64,000 nucleotides of DNA from Ectobius pallidus (GCA_964059195.1 CAXKWD010000009.1:90245432-90309431); one strand, 5' to 3'; positions 10,586 through 22,539 are shown, counted from the stretch's first letter. Program-made: numbers and translations. Notes: generated from the letters alone by a model not told the origin.

Positions 10586-12889
10586 TCTCCATTAGAGATT
10601 CAAGTTGTTTACTGAATTAGGCACGTTTACTACGGATGGTAGAAGGATGGCCCTAATTTCGCCTATGAAACCTCTAAATCCCTGAGATGTTGTTTTATAT
10701 TTCACAGGACAAGTAGGCCTACTATCCAAACATTTTTACACACCTAGGCCTATAGGCCTATAGGTATTTCATTACAGAAACTTATAGCGAATGAAATATA
10801 TACCAACTGAGATTTTCCAGGCACCGTTTTGAATAAAATTCTCTCGAAATTCTAGCCAGGCTGAAAGGATGTTACGTTCAGACGTTTTGGAATCGTAATA
10901 TTGTCAAGGAATGAAGTGCTGATGTTAAAAGCAATTGAATTTGTATGTATATTAAAAAAAAAAAGAAGAAGAAAAAAAAGGAGTAGCATATAGTTCGCTT
11001 AAATATTTGCCCTCTTACTTAAAGGCCTAAACCTGTTTATTTTAACACATTTAGGTGGCCAGTATGCTTCATTTTATTAATAATTGTGGGATGGTGGCTA
11101 TCCGATTTTCGAGAGGATATCCGTGGATTGAGACTACAGCAGCTGTATCACTGTTTCTGGGATCTACAGCTTAATGTGGAATCTGATCCGCAGAGATTTA
11201 AACACATTTTAATTATTCACACCTCTTATTTGAATGTTTATAATTTTCTGGTCGTCTTATTGGTTAACTACCATATCCCCTACATTTTCCATTCCCGGTG
11301 CGCACGCCTACGGGAAGCAATTTACTGTCCTATAAGGCCTGTTCAAAATCGCTATAGTTTTAGTCAAAACTATGGCATTCACCGTCACTCTGTCTGATTT
11401 CCTTCCTACAGTTACAAATTTTAAGTGAATATTTCAATGCAATTTAGACAAAATGTTCGATATTAAGAAAACCCAAACTTTTTAATATCCATTATCCACT
11501 TGCGTTATTTTTAATTTATTGATACTATAATACCTTCAAGGGAATTTAATATAGGTTTACAGTAAAAAATATAATTATTTAATTTATTTTTAGTTTTTCT
11601 GGCAAACTTGTTTAGGCCTACTACCTTTTTCAATTGGTCAAAATGTTCCACGTGATGGAGTTTCTGTACTATCTCTTTAACTAGTATTTTTTGAAGAGGC
11701 AGGTGAAGAAAAGTCCGCACTTTCCTTACTGAAAATATATTGGAAGAAACAGCTTTATTTTTTTAAAATCTGGAATTTATGTTATTTGATTTCATGAAGG
11801 AGAATTGTAAGAGTAAGTTACTAGAAGCATAATAATTTTGACATAATGTTTGTCGATTACAGACCTAGTGATGTATTTAATTTTATAAACGAATAAAATC
11901 CACTTCATGGGATGGGGCATTCGCGCATGATCATATTTTCTATATTTTAAAATTGATAACTCAAATAGTTACATCCGAAATTACATGAAACTTAATTCTG
12001 GGGTAGGCTACTAGAAATGTAATTTACAAGCTTAAGATGAAGAAAGAAAGAAAGAAAGAAAAAAAACTAAGTTGGTTGAAAACTCTAGAATTCAGCATTA
12101 GGCCTATCAGTTCGCGCCCTTCAGTATTCAGACTTTAATATAGCATACCTTCAGCTTAATGCTGTTGGTCTAGTCTTAAGGAATGGAATTATTTATACTT
12201 TACCATGTAGCTTAATAAGTGGTTAAAGTACAGTTTTTAAGACAGTGCGATAACGAAATAAAACACGATGGGAAAAAAAAAGATTTCTTTTCTTTCCGCT
12301 GATTGTTGTCTCGAGCTCGTGTTCTAATTTTTCCTTCTTTGTACCGATGGAGGCGGAGGCAAAGGAATCGCAAGAGTGTCTGGGTGGCCCTCAGCATGCA
12401 CACACGAGCTATAACTCAAACGAGCAAACAAGCTTCTGTTCTGCCCTGCTACTAATTTGAATTTATTTAAAATTCGAATCCCACAGTTTTCCCATGATGT
12501 CTGTAATAATCTCATGTTAGAATTTGCATATACCTCACAAGGTGTTGCGATCATTGCCTCTGGGCTTTCCCATCAGCCACCCTCGTCGCAAAAGACCGTC
12601 ACTTTTCTGCGACAGTTAATAATTCTTAGCTTCCAGATGTCTAACTTAACTTATTCATGGTAACCAGGAAATAGCTGCATATCGCTTGTCGAAGGAAATA
12701 AGCAAAGATCTATAACTCATTTCTGTTTCTGCAGGCAGTGCAAGCTAGGAAAGAACATGGGAGGGGCGATGAATGTAGGAGGATGTTTTCAGATAATAAC
12801 ACTCCGATGTAGGAATGTTTGTGGAATAACTGCACCCCCATTCTGTAATGGTTATTATATCGAAGCTTAGGCTTTATCTGAGAAATCTA
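10586..12889. other. Intergenic DNA with unrecognised ORFs
   Basis: The longest open frame, 103 codons at 11086-11397 (plus), has no motif I recognise and no sign of splicing or family membership. An A-rich tract lies at 10951-10980 and a GAAA microsatellite at 12040-12066. Overlapping frames on both strands at 12212-12663 look incidental. Confidence 0.45.
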
Positions 12890-13640
12890 ATATATATTTA
12901 AGAATCAAGAATTTTATTTGCCATTAAATAAGGAGATTATAATAGGCATCGTCAATACGTAAATCACATAAAAACATAAAATATATACACACAATAAAAT
13001 ACAAGTTCTTAACTTGCATATAAAACATCATATTTAAACTATTTCATTCTCCTCTAGCCTATATCATAATTTAAGAATTCATCAATAGAGTAAAAGGCCT
13101 TATTCTTTAGCCATTTAGATATAGCCTAGTCTTACTAAATTTATTAACGGATACATGATTAATAATTAATCATGTGTTAGGTAATTTGTTAAAAAAAAAC
13201 AATAGTTGTTGATATTTATAGCTTTTATATTACTTTTCTAATCTAATACTAGGTTTTATTAGGTTTTCTTTTTGTCTGATATTATAATTGTGTAGTGACC
13301 TTTGTTCGTGAAATTCGTCAGTATTTTCTTTAATAGATATTAGATTATAATATACATAAATTCCTGACAGTCTAAGAAAAAAGTAGCACTTTTAACGATA
13401 GATGACATCAATTAAAAGGCGATCATGCCCCTGAGTCGCTATAAAATTATAACATTCTAGGGTAACTAACTTTCATTGCTTCACATGGAAAATACCCTCT
13501 TGATTTAAAATATTTCATAATATGATTATTAAATAAGTTAGTCTCAGTTTGATAAAAATTGAAAATTTTAAAATTCACTACGCCTTTTAAAATGTTAAAT
13601 TTCTCACGAAGTTTGCAAAAATCGTCTTACTTGGTGGGTG
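12890..13640 (-). mobile_element. LINE G 3' portion
   Basis: The minus strand encodes a degraded RT C-terminal tail: KFNILKGVVNFKIFNFYQT near 13600, HNYNIRQKENLIKP-like text near 13290 (the HxYxTR motif of jockey/CR1-type tails), and LLYSIDEFLNYD near 13090. The 3' UTR ends in TGGCAAATAAAATTC at 12903. Several stops and frameshifts interrupt it. Related fragments lie at 13945-14112 and 61955-62215, so this is a multi-copy family. Confidence 0.6.
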
Positions 13641-13944
13641 AAAAGCATTGTCCTTAAAGTGCCAGCCCTGTGCCAGAAAATTAGTAACAGCTGCCTGTGC
13701 ACTCCAATATGAGTGGCTTCATGGTTTGTAATTCATTACAATAAATCTAAGTTTATTATTATTTCACAAATTTTAACAGGTGTCTAAAAAATGATGTAGG
13801 CCTATGATACACGTAGTAAACTGATTTTATTTTGCTCCTAGGATTGCTACACTCGCCCTTGAGGGCTTGTTTCGCAAATAGCCTACAACCTACTCCCAAA
13901 ATAAAATCCCTGTTTTCCACTTGTATCATAAATAACTACTCGTA
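13641..13944. other. Spacer between two LINE G fragments
   Basis: Nothing recognised except TAGGCC/TAGCC motifs. It may be diverged LINE G sequence or unrelated DNA between insertions. Confidence 0.4.
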
Positions 13945-14112
13945 TTTTAGACAGCTTAAATTAAAAGTAGAACTTCTAACACAAGATACATGAAGTAAAA
14001 GCTGCACATTATCCCATTAGTGATTAGTGCTATAAAATTTTTATGCCATTCCAATTGGTACCAACTTTTTATCAGTCACGTGGAAAACATTCTTTTAGTT
14101 AACTAGTTAGTT
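13945..14112 (-). mobile_element. LINE G fragment, second copy
   Basis: Shares with 61955-62215 the blocks TAGACAGCTT, AAAAGTAGAACTTCT, AACACAAGA, CTATAAAAT, ATGCCA and TTGGTACCAACTTT. It also shares AAAGTAG, CTATAAAAT and TGGAAAA with 13365-13500. It represents only the part around the ORF2 tail. Confidence 0.6.
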
Positions 14113-14164
14113 GACTATTGTGTTCAACACTGAAATTCTATAACGAGTTTTCAGCATTAATAAA

Positions 14165-14345
14165 CGTTTTGATATGGCGTCTTGGACTCGCATTCGGGAG
14201 ATCCCGAGTTCAATCCCCGTAGCCGGCCAGTTTGACTTGGATTTTTTGAAATGATTTCCTCAATTATAAAGGCAAATACCGGACCGGATATTTACTTTTA
14301 TCTCATCGTTGCTATTTCATCCTGTATCAGAAGCCATAACACTTC
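14165..14345 (+). mobile_element. tRNA-derived SINE, family A, copy 2
   Basis: Head GGCGTCTTGGACTCGCATTC then GGGAGATCCCGAGTTCAATC, where GAGTTCAATCCCC is the B box, followed by GTAGCCGGCC. The body GATTTCCTCAATTATAAAGG resembles the copy at 2003. It lies about 250 bp upstream of LINE 1. Confidence 0.7.
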
Positions 14346-14617
14346 AACAATAGAAAAGAGAAAGCACATCATTTGTTACGTGTCCTACTGGTATACACTC
14401 TGACCCCGATTCGCGATATGATCTCGACGTTCAAATGGGTATTAAACAAACCTGAAAAATTTGAAACATATAATTTTCAGAAAAAGTGTTTCTTTTTGTA
14501 GGCATGTGTCCTTATACCTTTGAACTGTAGCCTATAGCCCGCGAATGAAAAATTGCATAAAAACTGTTCCTGCAGTTGACTTGTGTAGTTGTGTAACGAA
14601 GATTTACTATGTCTTGA

Positions 14618-15046
14618 TTGTTACTTTTACTAATAGATGTATCGCATCTGGTCATGAAGGTAGGAGAAGCTCTGGGTACTGAAATCACACTGACTGATAT
14701 TGAAGCTTGTCATCGACTTAAGCGGCATCCTCATCAACCAAGTGCTCCAATTGTGGTGAAATTTGTTCGCCGGGTTGTGAAGGATAACTTGATGCGAAAA
14801 AGGAAAATAGTGCATCAGCTATGCTCCAGTAGCATTGGTTTCAGTTCTAGCGAGCCTATATTTATTAATCACAGTCTCACTCCGTACAGGCGAGGTCTTC
14901 TATCTCAAGCTAGAAAACTAAAGAGAGAAAAAGATTTTGCTTTTGTATGGGTAGATCCCAAAGGAGAAATTAAATTAAAAAAGAAGGCAGATGATAAATT
15001 TACATATCGTATCCGATCAATTACTGATCTGGAAAGTTTGATTTAA
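14618..15046 (+). CDS. LINE 1 ORF1 C-terminal part
   Basis: A 142-codon frame follows an in-frame TGA. The first codon is TTG and the first plausible family residues start a few codons in, so no genuine start is present and the N-terminal half of ORF1 is missing. Visible text includes LTDIEACHRLKR, APIVVKFVRR and RKIV, then NHSLTPYRRGLLSQARKLKR and FAFVWVDPKGEI, ending FTYRIRSITDLESLI. This order (IxxCHRL, PIIVKFxxR, NExLTPxxRxLLxxAR, W..GxI) is the FP25K-like C-terminal domain found in ORF1 of many insect LINEs and thought to bind RNA or DNA. It ends 15 bp before the ORF2 ATG. Probably not functional in this copy. Confidence 0.8.
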   Translation: MLLLLIDVSHLVMKVGEALGTEITLTDIEACHRLKRHPHQPSAPIVVKFVRRVVKDNLMRKRKIVHQLCSSSIGFSSSEPIFINHSLTPYRRGLLSQARKLKREKDFAFVWVDPKGEIKLKKKADDKFTYRIRSITDLESLI

Positions 15047-15061
15047 TTCTGATACATATTT

Positions 15062-17946
15062 ATGTTTAGGAAGTTTCTCATTCGAATTTCGATGTCTTGT
15101 TTTCATGACAAAATTTCAATTTACTATCAAAATGTTCGAGGTCTAAATACTAAAACTCATGACTTTTACACTAGTATGCTATTAGTAAATTATGATGTCA
15201 TCCTGTTAACTGAGACATGGTTAACACGTAGAGTTAAGAACAGTGAATTATTTCCTAATGATTTTAACGTTTTTAGGAAAGATAGGATACTGAAAAGAGG
15301 GGGAGGAGTATTAATTGCTATGCATAATTCAATTCCAGCTGTTATAATAGAGTTTCCTAATGATACTTTTGAAAGCGTATTTGTTAAATGTAAATTCCCA
15401 GATAGTGTATATTATATTATCTCTGTGTATTTTCCACCAAATAGCTCATTGGATTCATACTTGAGATTTTTTTCTTTAGTACATGACATTCCAGATATTC
15501 ATTATAGTCAATTGCTCATTGTTGGAGATTTCAATTTTTCTGTTGTCACTGGTAACGATTATGATTTTCTTCATGGAGGGCCGTGCTTAAGGGCATTATC
15601 TAATTTCCTTTCTCTGTATAATATGAAATCTGAAAATAACATTTTGAATTGTAATAATTGCACTCTTGACCTAATTTTAACAAATATTCTTTACGTTGAA
15701 GTCTTTAAGGACGTTGATCCTATTCTTACTGAAGATCGATACCATCCTGCACTCAATATAAAAATTCGAGGACTTAAACAGAAATATTGTAGTGGATCTC
15801 ATATTACATTATACAACTTCCAACATGCAAATTTTGATAAGTTTTATTCATTACTTCGGGAAGTAGATTGGAGTTATCTTGATTCTTTCAATAATCCGAA
15901 TGTAATGCTCTCTAGTTTTTATGATCGATTAAACACTATTATTGAAGCGTCGGTGCCTCAAAAAGTTATAAATAACAATTCAAAATATCCTGTTTGGTTT
16001 ACCAAGGAGATAATTCGAACTCTGAAACAAAAGGAATATTTTAGGAAAAGAAAAAACTATTCCTCATATTATATGGAGAAATTTAAAGAACTTCGGAAAC
16101 TAGCTAAAACGCTTGTAAAAAAGACGTACAATGAATACATGTTTACCTGTGAACAAAATATTAAACTTAATCCGAAATATTTTTGGAATTTTGTGAAAAA
16201 TAAAAGAACTGAAAATAATAGTTCTAGCATCTTTCTGTCTTCAGATGGTGCAATAATGAATAATTCAAAGTCCATATCTGATGAGTTTGCTACTTATTTT
16301 CAAAGTGTATATCTTCAAACGCAGTCATCTTATAAAATAGTAGATACGGTTAATATGCGCACATCACATTCCTTATCTCTATACACAGTAGACAGTGTGG
16401 AATATCGGAATGCTATTAACAAGCTTAAGCCAAAGAAATCAGCAGGTTATGATGGAATTCCTCCTTACGTATTAAAAGGTTGCGCAACGATATTAGAATC
16501 CCCTTTTCTATTAATCTTTAACCGAATACTTAGTTCTCAAATATTTCCAGATGTATGGAAAATCACTCAAATAACTCCTGTATTCAAAAGTGGTGAGAAA
16601 ATAAAAGTAACGAATTACAGACCTATTGCTCTAATAAGTGCGCCAGCAAAAATTTTAGAACGGATTCTGTATGATAGAATATTTTATCATGTCAAACAAT
16701 ATATATCTGTTTTTCAACATGGTTTTTTTCCTCAAAGGTCGACTTTGACAAACTTAATGAACTTTATTCAAGACATATCAGAATCTCTAGATAAGAAGTG
16801 TAGGGTTGATGTTATCTACACTGATTTTGCAAAGGCATTTGATAAGTTAGATAATGATATTCTGTTGGCTAAAATGTCTATGTTAGGTATTAATACGATG
16901 TTTTTGAAGCTGATAGCTTCTTACTTAAAAGACCGTAAACAATATGTTGTTTTTAATCATTGTCCTTCCTTTGTTTATGATGTAAATTCTGGTGTACCAC
17001 AGGGCTCTAATTTAGGGCCACTTCTTTTCCTAATCTTTATAAATGATTTACCAGATATTGTTAAAATTCTAAATGCTTATTGTTTGCAGATGACTTAAAA
17101 ATATATAAAGAGATACGTTTATTATCAGATGAATTGGAATTACAATTAACAATAGACAAGCTTTTTGAATGGAGTATCCAAAACAATTTGGCGTTTAATG
17201 TTAGAAAATGCTATTTCATGAGTTTTCACAGATTTTCACTTCACCCGATTATTCAATACAGTATGAATTCGGAAACGTTAACAAGAATATTTACCATTAA
17301 AGATTTAGGATTAATTATTACGCATAATTTAAATTTTAGAAAGCATATTGATAAAATAATAGATGAAGCTTATGGACAGTTAGGATTTATTTTTCGTAAT
17401 TCCAAAAATATTAAAGACGAACGTGTCTTACAATTACTTTATAATAGTTTGGTACGCAGTAAATTAGAATATGCATCAGTTATATGGTCACCATTGTATA
17501 AAACTCATATTAATGACATAGAAAAAATTCAGAAGAGTTTTCTTCGATATATGTATTTTAAAAAATATGATAGATCTGCTTTAATTGATAGAATTTCTTA
17601 TAATACTTTATTAAATGAATTTAAATTTGTTACTTTAATTGGTAGAAGGTTGGTAGCGCAACAGTTATTCTTATATAAAATTATCAATGGTAAAATTGAT
17701 AGTAATGAACTTTTAAAACGTATTAAATTTAATGTAGTGCAATTAAATTTAAGGAATAGGGAATTGTTATATATTCCTGTCATTAAATCAAAAATATTAG
17801 AATGTTCATCTTTCATCCAAATGTGTAAACGATATAATTCTCTATCACTTCAAAATGCTCTTCTGGATTTTGACTTGTCAGTGAATCAGTACATAGGACT
17901 TCTTCATAAACTGTTATACCCATATGTTCCATATGATTTGGCTTAA
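15062..17946 (+). pseudogene. LINE 1 ORF2: endonuclease-reverse transcriptase, one frameshift
   Basis: ATG at 15062 opens a 678-codon frame. Endonuclease residues are visible: N24 in NVRGL, E51 in TETW, D156/N158 in GDFNF, D203 in TLDLILT and H228 in RYHP. RT blocks follow: SAGYDGIPP (459-467), YRPIAL (519-524), TDFAKAFD (587-594) and GVPQGSNLGP (644-653). The frame then slips: the catalytic FADD is read in the next frame from 17080 and continues 288 codons to TAA at 17946 through the thumb and a C-terminal tail (RRLVAQQLFLYKIING). A single missing base near 17076 explains it. No other stop interrupts the gene, so inactivation is fairly recent. RNase H is not evident. Confidence 0.9.
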
Positions 17947-18141
17947 TTTTTAGATTGTCTTGTTAAATTAATTGTAGTTATTGTAAATCATTTATGTATT
18001 TTTTTCTTTATCCTCGCACATTCGTTCATTTATTGTATTGTATTTTTTTTATAGTGTAAAACATGTATTGGCGAAACTACGCCAACTGTAATTGGGATTT
18101 ATTCCTGTAGTTGGCAGAATAAAATAAAATAAAAAATAAAT

Positions 18142-18310
18142 AGGCCTATTTTACATGAAGATAATTTCATTTTTCGCTATTTTATAACGATATTAATTAA
18201 ATTTTCTACTCGACTTGATTTTAACAAAACCTAAAACTTTTATTTAAACATTTTAGGCCTATTTAAAAATATTTTAAATGGCAGCCATCGTTTACACGAA
18301 GTCACACTTC
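18142..18310. other. Short AT-rich spacer
   Basis: Contains AGGCCT motifs; nothing else recognised. Confidence 0.5.
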
Positions 18311-18951
18311 GAGGGTCATTCAATAATTAAAGAGACAAATTGGTCTGGGGAAAAGACGGTTGGTAGTAAAAGTTTGATACATGTAGGATTTTAAGTTGGC
18401 ACCACTGGAATGAGTTCTAATCAGCTGATGGATCATAATTACTCTGTTTATAATCTAAAAATTAAAGTTTAACGATATCGGTCTTCTTGAAAACTTCACA
18501 TTGGTTGAACAACGTCCTGTGATTCGTTTTTTGATTGCTGAAGGTAAAAAACCAGCTAATATGTAGCCTACTCTAGAATGACTAAAGTGTTTGGTGAAAG
18601 TTGTGTGAACCGTGGAAATTTGTACAAGTGGGTAGAACAGTTCAAAAGTGGTCGAGAATCAGTGACTGACGAACACCGTTCTGGCCGGCCTATTGAAGTT
18701 GTCCACTGAAGAAGGCATTACGTGGGAAGAAGTCCCAGGATAACGACGATGTCAAGAAATTTGTGAGAAATTGGCTCCGACACAAAGACAAAGAGTTTTT
18801 TGCAGCCGGTATAAAAAAGCTAGTAACCCATTGGGACAAGTGCATAAATGCTGATGGGGATTATGTTGAAAAGTAGGAAAAGTCTTGTTTCGTAAAGATA
18901 AACGGTTTTTTCTCCAGGTCAGTTTGTCTCTTTAATTATTGAATGACCCTC
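18311..18951 (+). mobile_element. Internally deleted mariner transposon
   Basis: Terminal inverted repeats of 29 bp are identical: left 18311-18339 (GAGGGTCATTCAATAATTAA then AGAGACAAA), right 18923-18951. Between them the plus strand retains the N-terminal helix-turn-helix of a mariner transposase (VEQRPVIRFLIAEGKKPA, then after a frameshift NRGNLYKWVEQFKSG and DEHRSGRP). This is joined directly to the C-terminal end (DDVKKFVRNWLR, FFAAGIKKLV, WDKCINADGDYVEK). The whole catalytic D,D34D region is deleted. The right flank is TA, but the left flank is not, so the expected TA duplication is not preserved. Non-autonomous, potentially mobilised in trans by a full-length relative with the same ends. 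Confidence 0.92.
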
Positions 18952-19083
18952 TAATAGTGAACTATGAAATTTGTATTGCTCATGCTTAGGGTAGAAAAAG
19001 TTATTTGAGTGTAAGTTTAGCAGATAGAATTTTTATATTCAATTGAAAATAATTTTTGGTCCTATTCTTTCCACTATACTTTT

Positions 19084-19281
19084 ATTAAAACAAAATATAA
19101 AATAAACAATGACACTTATTTATAATAGTGGATAAAACCATTTATTTATTTATTTATTTAATTAAATTCAGTACACTTGAGAAAGGCCTGGAGGGCAGGT
19201 TGAAACGTTGTGTGTTGTAAAAAGATTGTTTTATCTACTATTATAAATAATTGTCATTGTTTATATTATATTTTGTTTTAA
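19084..19281. mobile_element. Foldback MITE with 54-bp arms
   Basis: The left arm 19084-19137 and right arm 19228-19281 are inverted copies with 3 mismatches in 54. The loop is about 90 bp. It contains an ATTT microsatellite (19141-19160) and GAGAAAGGCCTGGAGGGCAG followed by GTTGAAACGTTGTG. No coding potential. No unambiguous target duplication. Confidence 0.85.
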
Positions 19282-20289
19282 GAAATTTTATAATATTCTC
19301 ACAACATAATAGTTGATTGATCTTGTCTGTTTAAAAACCAGTATCTTGGCTCTCCAGGGAACAGAAGCATTAAGCAAGCCATACAGTTATAATTCAATAT
19401 GAAATTATTGACAGTTACAGACAATATCGCAACATATTGTAACAGTCAATATATTACACTATGTCTGGTTATTCTCGTATGTTCAACGAATTTCAATGAG
19501 ACAAGTCATTGATGAGATTTCAGTGTTGTGTTGAACTTGCTCATTGTGTGTATATTTCTTCACTTTCATGCAGCTTGCTCACTGTTACTATCTTTTTGAC
19601 ATTTTCTTTTCCTCAGCACATCTTACGGTTATGGTTTAGCTTATGTTTTTTTCCCACGCCGATCATATCGCAATCTGTACCTGACTGAAATACAAGGTGT
19701 TACAGGGTGACTCGCAAAGTTTCATCTTATTATACATTTATTTATTTTTAATTCAACATTTTTACAACAATTGCTATTTAAATTTAAGGGATGTTGTGTT
19801 GAGAGTGTTTTCTAAACTAATACTCGTAGAAACTTGGAATTTTGCACACTCATTTGAAATATGAACAGAAATTGAAATTTAAAATTTCGTTTTAATATCA
19901 CAATTTCTTTTTGAGATATTAATTTAATTTATTTTTAAAATCAAAATTGAAATCTATTTTTTTCTGAGAGATATTAAAATATGAACCTAATTATTTGTGT
20001 GCGTTTTTTATGCTTTAAAAATTTACTAGTGGATTTTTTATAATGTTTATACTTTTTTTTGATATTTATCCAGAAAAATGAAGGTTTAAAAGAAACCTAA
20101 CTTATGATTATAGTAATTTTTTAAAAGAACTAAATACTATTCAGAAAATCTGATTCCACATTTTAAAGTACATTGTGGTACAATGAGAAAGAAAAATCAG
20201 TAAATTAATTCAGGATAATGTTATTTAAATTTTTGTTCTTGTCTTTAAGCCCAAAAATTTCCTTAGGGTATAATATAGAAAACTATCAA
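19282..20289. other. AT-rich DNA, nothing recognised
   Basis: No motif or paired repeat recognised. 19700-20290 is very A/T-rich with many stops on both strands. Confidence 0.5.
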
Positions 20290-20490
20290 TCTAATTTTGT
20301 ATTCAAGAATATCTTGTAACTTAATTGTAATTAATTTAGTTTTAGGTTCAACTGTTTTATATTTAAGTATAAGTAATTGTGTTTTTAACTGTAATTTTTT
20401 GACTGACAAAGCGGAAGAGAAGGCCAAATGGCCTTAGCTCTGCCTGGATAAATAAAATAATAATAATAATAATAATAATTATTATTATTA
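20290..20490 (+). mobile_element. LINE 3' UTR and tail
   Basis: ACTGTAATTTTTTGACTGAC, then AAGAGAAGGCCAAATGGCCT, TAGCTCTGCC and TGGATAAATAAAATAAT lead into an AAT/ATT tail to 20490. The AGGCC..GGCCTTAxCTCTGCC-AATAAA arrangement is a common insect LINE 3' end. A related minus-strand version lies at 57293. Confidence 0.65.
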
Positions 20491-20857
20491 TTAATTCAGC
20501 TTTACGACTGTATCTCTATTTTTGTGGGAGAAGATAGATTTTGAATGTGGCAAAATAACATGCAAATGGCAAGCGAGAAAACAGGCGTTTAAAATTTGAA
20601 TGCACTGGCAGTTGGAAGCGTACTGAGGTTTAAAATTGTGTCAAAAGTACCTGTTCCATGTGCCCATGTGCATAAAATTTGGCATAGTTATACTTTAGGA
20701 TATGCTTGATTTTTGACACTAAAATAAAAAATAGAAATTTTTGACCAAAATGGCTAAATCTGCACTTCTGTTATCCCTTAAATGTATTACTTCCTCAATG
20801 AGGATAGCCATAGGCCTATAACTTACACTCATACTAGAATATAACTTCCATAATAAG
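20491..20857. other. Spacer between LINE tail and hAT-like element
   Basis: Nothing recognised, but 20826-20857 resembles the right flank of the hAT-like copy at 26251-27019 (see findings). Confidence 0.5.
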
Positions 20858-21547
20858 TAAGGCCAGAATTCTTAGGTTTTAATCTATTTTGCTCCTTCCC
20901 AGCTGACTGTGATATTTTAACGTAATTATCCGTTTCATCGTCAAGGCAGTCGCGTAGTCCAATCCTATAAAACCTAAAAATGGCTAAATACAACGTTAAA
21001 GACGAAAAATAGCTAAAATACCTTTCCAAGTAAAATACGATAAAATAACAATAATTACAATAATTAATATAATTATTCTACAAAAATTACTTTTTAAATG
21101 TCTGCCTATATTTTGTATCTTGATCATTGTTGCCAGTATATTATTTTGTAATTTTGTCATTTCGTAATCTTAAGTTAAGCGAAATCCCCGGTTTCTTTAG
21201 AAGAAAATTAAAGCCATTCTTAGGAAGCTTACACTTGCAGTTTATTCACAGAGTTTGTTCCAGCAATGCGCCAAAAGCTAAGTATTCTAAAAATTGATTG
21301 ATTGATTTAGAAACGTTCTTGCTGAGTTTGTGGTGGAAATGACAGGGGTAGTTCTAAAACTAAGCAAAAGTATTCCTAAAGTCTTGTGGTTCAGAGCCGT
21401 GGAAATTTTAGTGAAAATAAAATAAATTAATATATTTTTCAATGTGTTTATTGTATTTATTTAAACTGAAACTTTCAAAAATCGTCTGAAAATGATAAAA
21501 ACTAAAAAAATATTTTAATATGTTTAAAAATCTAAATCCGGGCCCCA
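20858..21547 (+). mobile_element. hAT-like non-autonomous element, copy 1
   Basis: Starts TAAGGCCAGAATTCTTAGG and ends ATCTAAATCCGGGCCCCA, an imperfect inverted pair. It is colinear over its length with 26251-27019, sharing GCTGACTGTGATATTTTAAC, AGTCCAATC, CCTAAAAATGGCTAAATA, GAAATCCCCGGTTT and TTACACTTGCAGTTT. Flanking octamers ATAATAAG and GTTATAAG agree at 6 of 8. No intact frame longer than about 66 codons. Confidence 0.75.
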
Positions 21548-22237
21548 GTTATAAGTTTACATTAGGATATTGACTTCTTACCAAAAAATTCTATAAAAAT
21601 ACATTTCTTTCGAATACAGTAGGCCTATTATCAAAATAGAAAAATAATTATCATGCTTCGTTTTGCAGAAATAAAATGCAATGCCACTTCAGGCCAATTA
21701 CATGGTATAAATGATGATATGAAACTTTATAATTTACTATTATTGTTGAGCATCCTGATTTCATTGTATAGTGTCCACCAATTTAAGATAAAAATTACAT
21801 TAATATTTAATATTAGTCCTAAGCAATTTAAGAAATGAAGAGTATTCAGGTATTTCTCCACTTTATAGCAATAATAATAGTGGGCCTTAGTAATATATTA
21901 TAAGTTATTGTCTATCTTAAATTTTCACTCTCTTTCGTGATTTATTTTGTTGTCCTAGGAATCTATTGAATAGTCGTAGCAACTATTTACTCGGTACAAA
22001 CAGAGGATGTATTGCTTTTAACATTGTGTTCGCTCTGCCACAATTTGATCTTATTTCTGAGATTCTCGTCATCGAGTTTTCTGATGTAATACATTTGCAC
22101 ATAATTCCTCGTGCAAACATTTTAAAAGTGGTGATATTTTTCTAATATAATGTAATAATTGAGTCCAATAACATAAAAAATATGTTAATATTTCAACAAA
22201 TCTCTCTATAACGTTAATATTTAAACCAATTTCTTTT
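21548..22237. other. AT-rich DNA, nothing recognised
   Basis: A 61-codon frame at 21653 has no recognised similarity. Confidence 0.5.
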
Positions 22238-22265
22238 AGGTAGATTTTCGAAGAAAAATCTACCT
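22238..22265. repeat. Perfect 11-bp stem hairpin
   Basis: AGGTAGATTTT and AAAATCTACCT flank a 6-base loop. It may be a terminal remnant of a foldback element. Confidence 0.8.
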
Positions 22266-22370
22266 ATTGCAATGGATACCACTTTATGATTTTCGAAAAA
22301 TTCTTTCATATCTTTACGTTTCATGCTCCCCTAAGTACGAAACCACCGCCCGTTCAAAAAAAAATTTTGT

Positions 22371-22486
22371 GATATTTATATATATATATATTTATATATA
22401 TATATATTTATATATATATATATTTATATATATATATATTTATATATATATATATTTATATATATATATTTATATATATATATATT

Positions 22487-22519
<33 letters not shown>

Positions 22520-22537
22520 ATTTATATATATATATCT
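22371..22537. repeat. TA-rich minisatellite
   Basis: About eleven units of 12-18 bp, each (TA)n followed by TTTA. The open frame rich in Ile and Tyr across it is an artefact of the repeat. Confidence 0.95.
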
Positions 22538-22539
22538 TT

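Larger units (their letters stand above)
14600..18141 (+). mobile_element. Non-LTR retrotransposon (LINE 1), near full length, inactive
   Basis: Two consecutive reading frames on one strand, a 3' UTR of about 195 bp and a tail of AATAAAATAAAAT type at 18118-18141 define the element. ORF1 gives the C-terminal part of a nucleic-acid-binding protein. ORF2 gives an apurinic-type endonuclease followed by reverse transcriptase, the layout of jockey/CR1-type LINEs. The 3' UTR has a small hairpin (TTGGCGAAACTACGCCAA at about 18069). The 5' boundary is unclear: no promoter or clear UTR was recognised before 14618, so the copy is probably 5'-truncated within ORF1. No target duplication was identified. 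Confidence 0.85.

Noticed and set aside
11086..11397. Possible host gene or exon
   Set aside because: 103 codons with no recognised motif, no splice context and no family resemblance; expected by chance at this window size.
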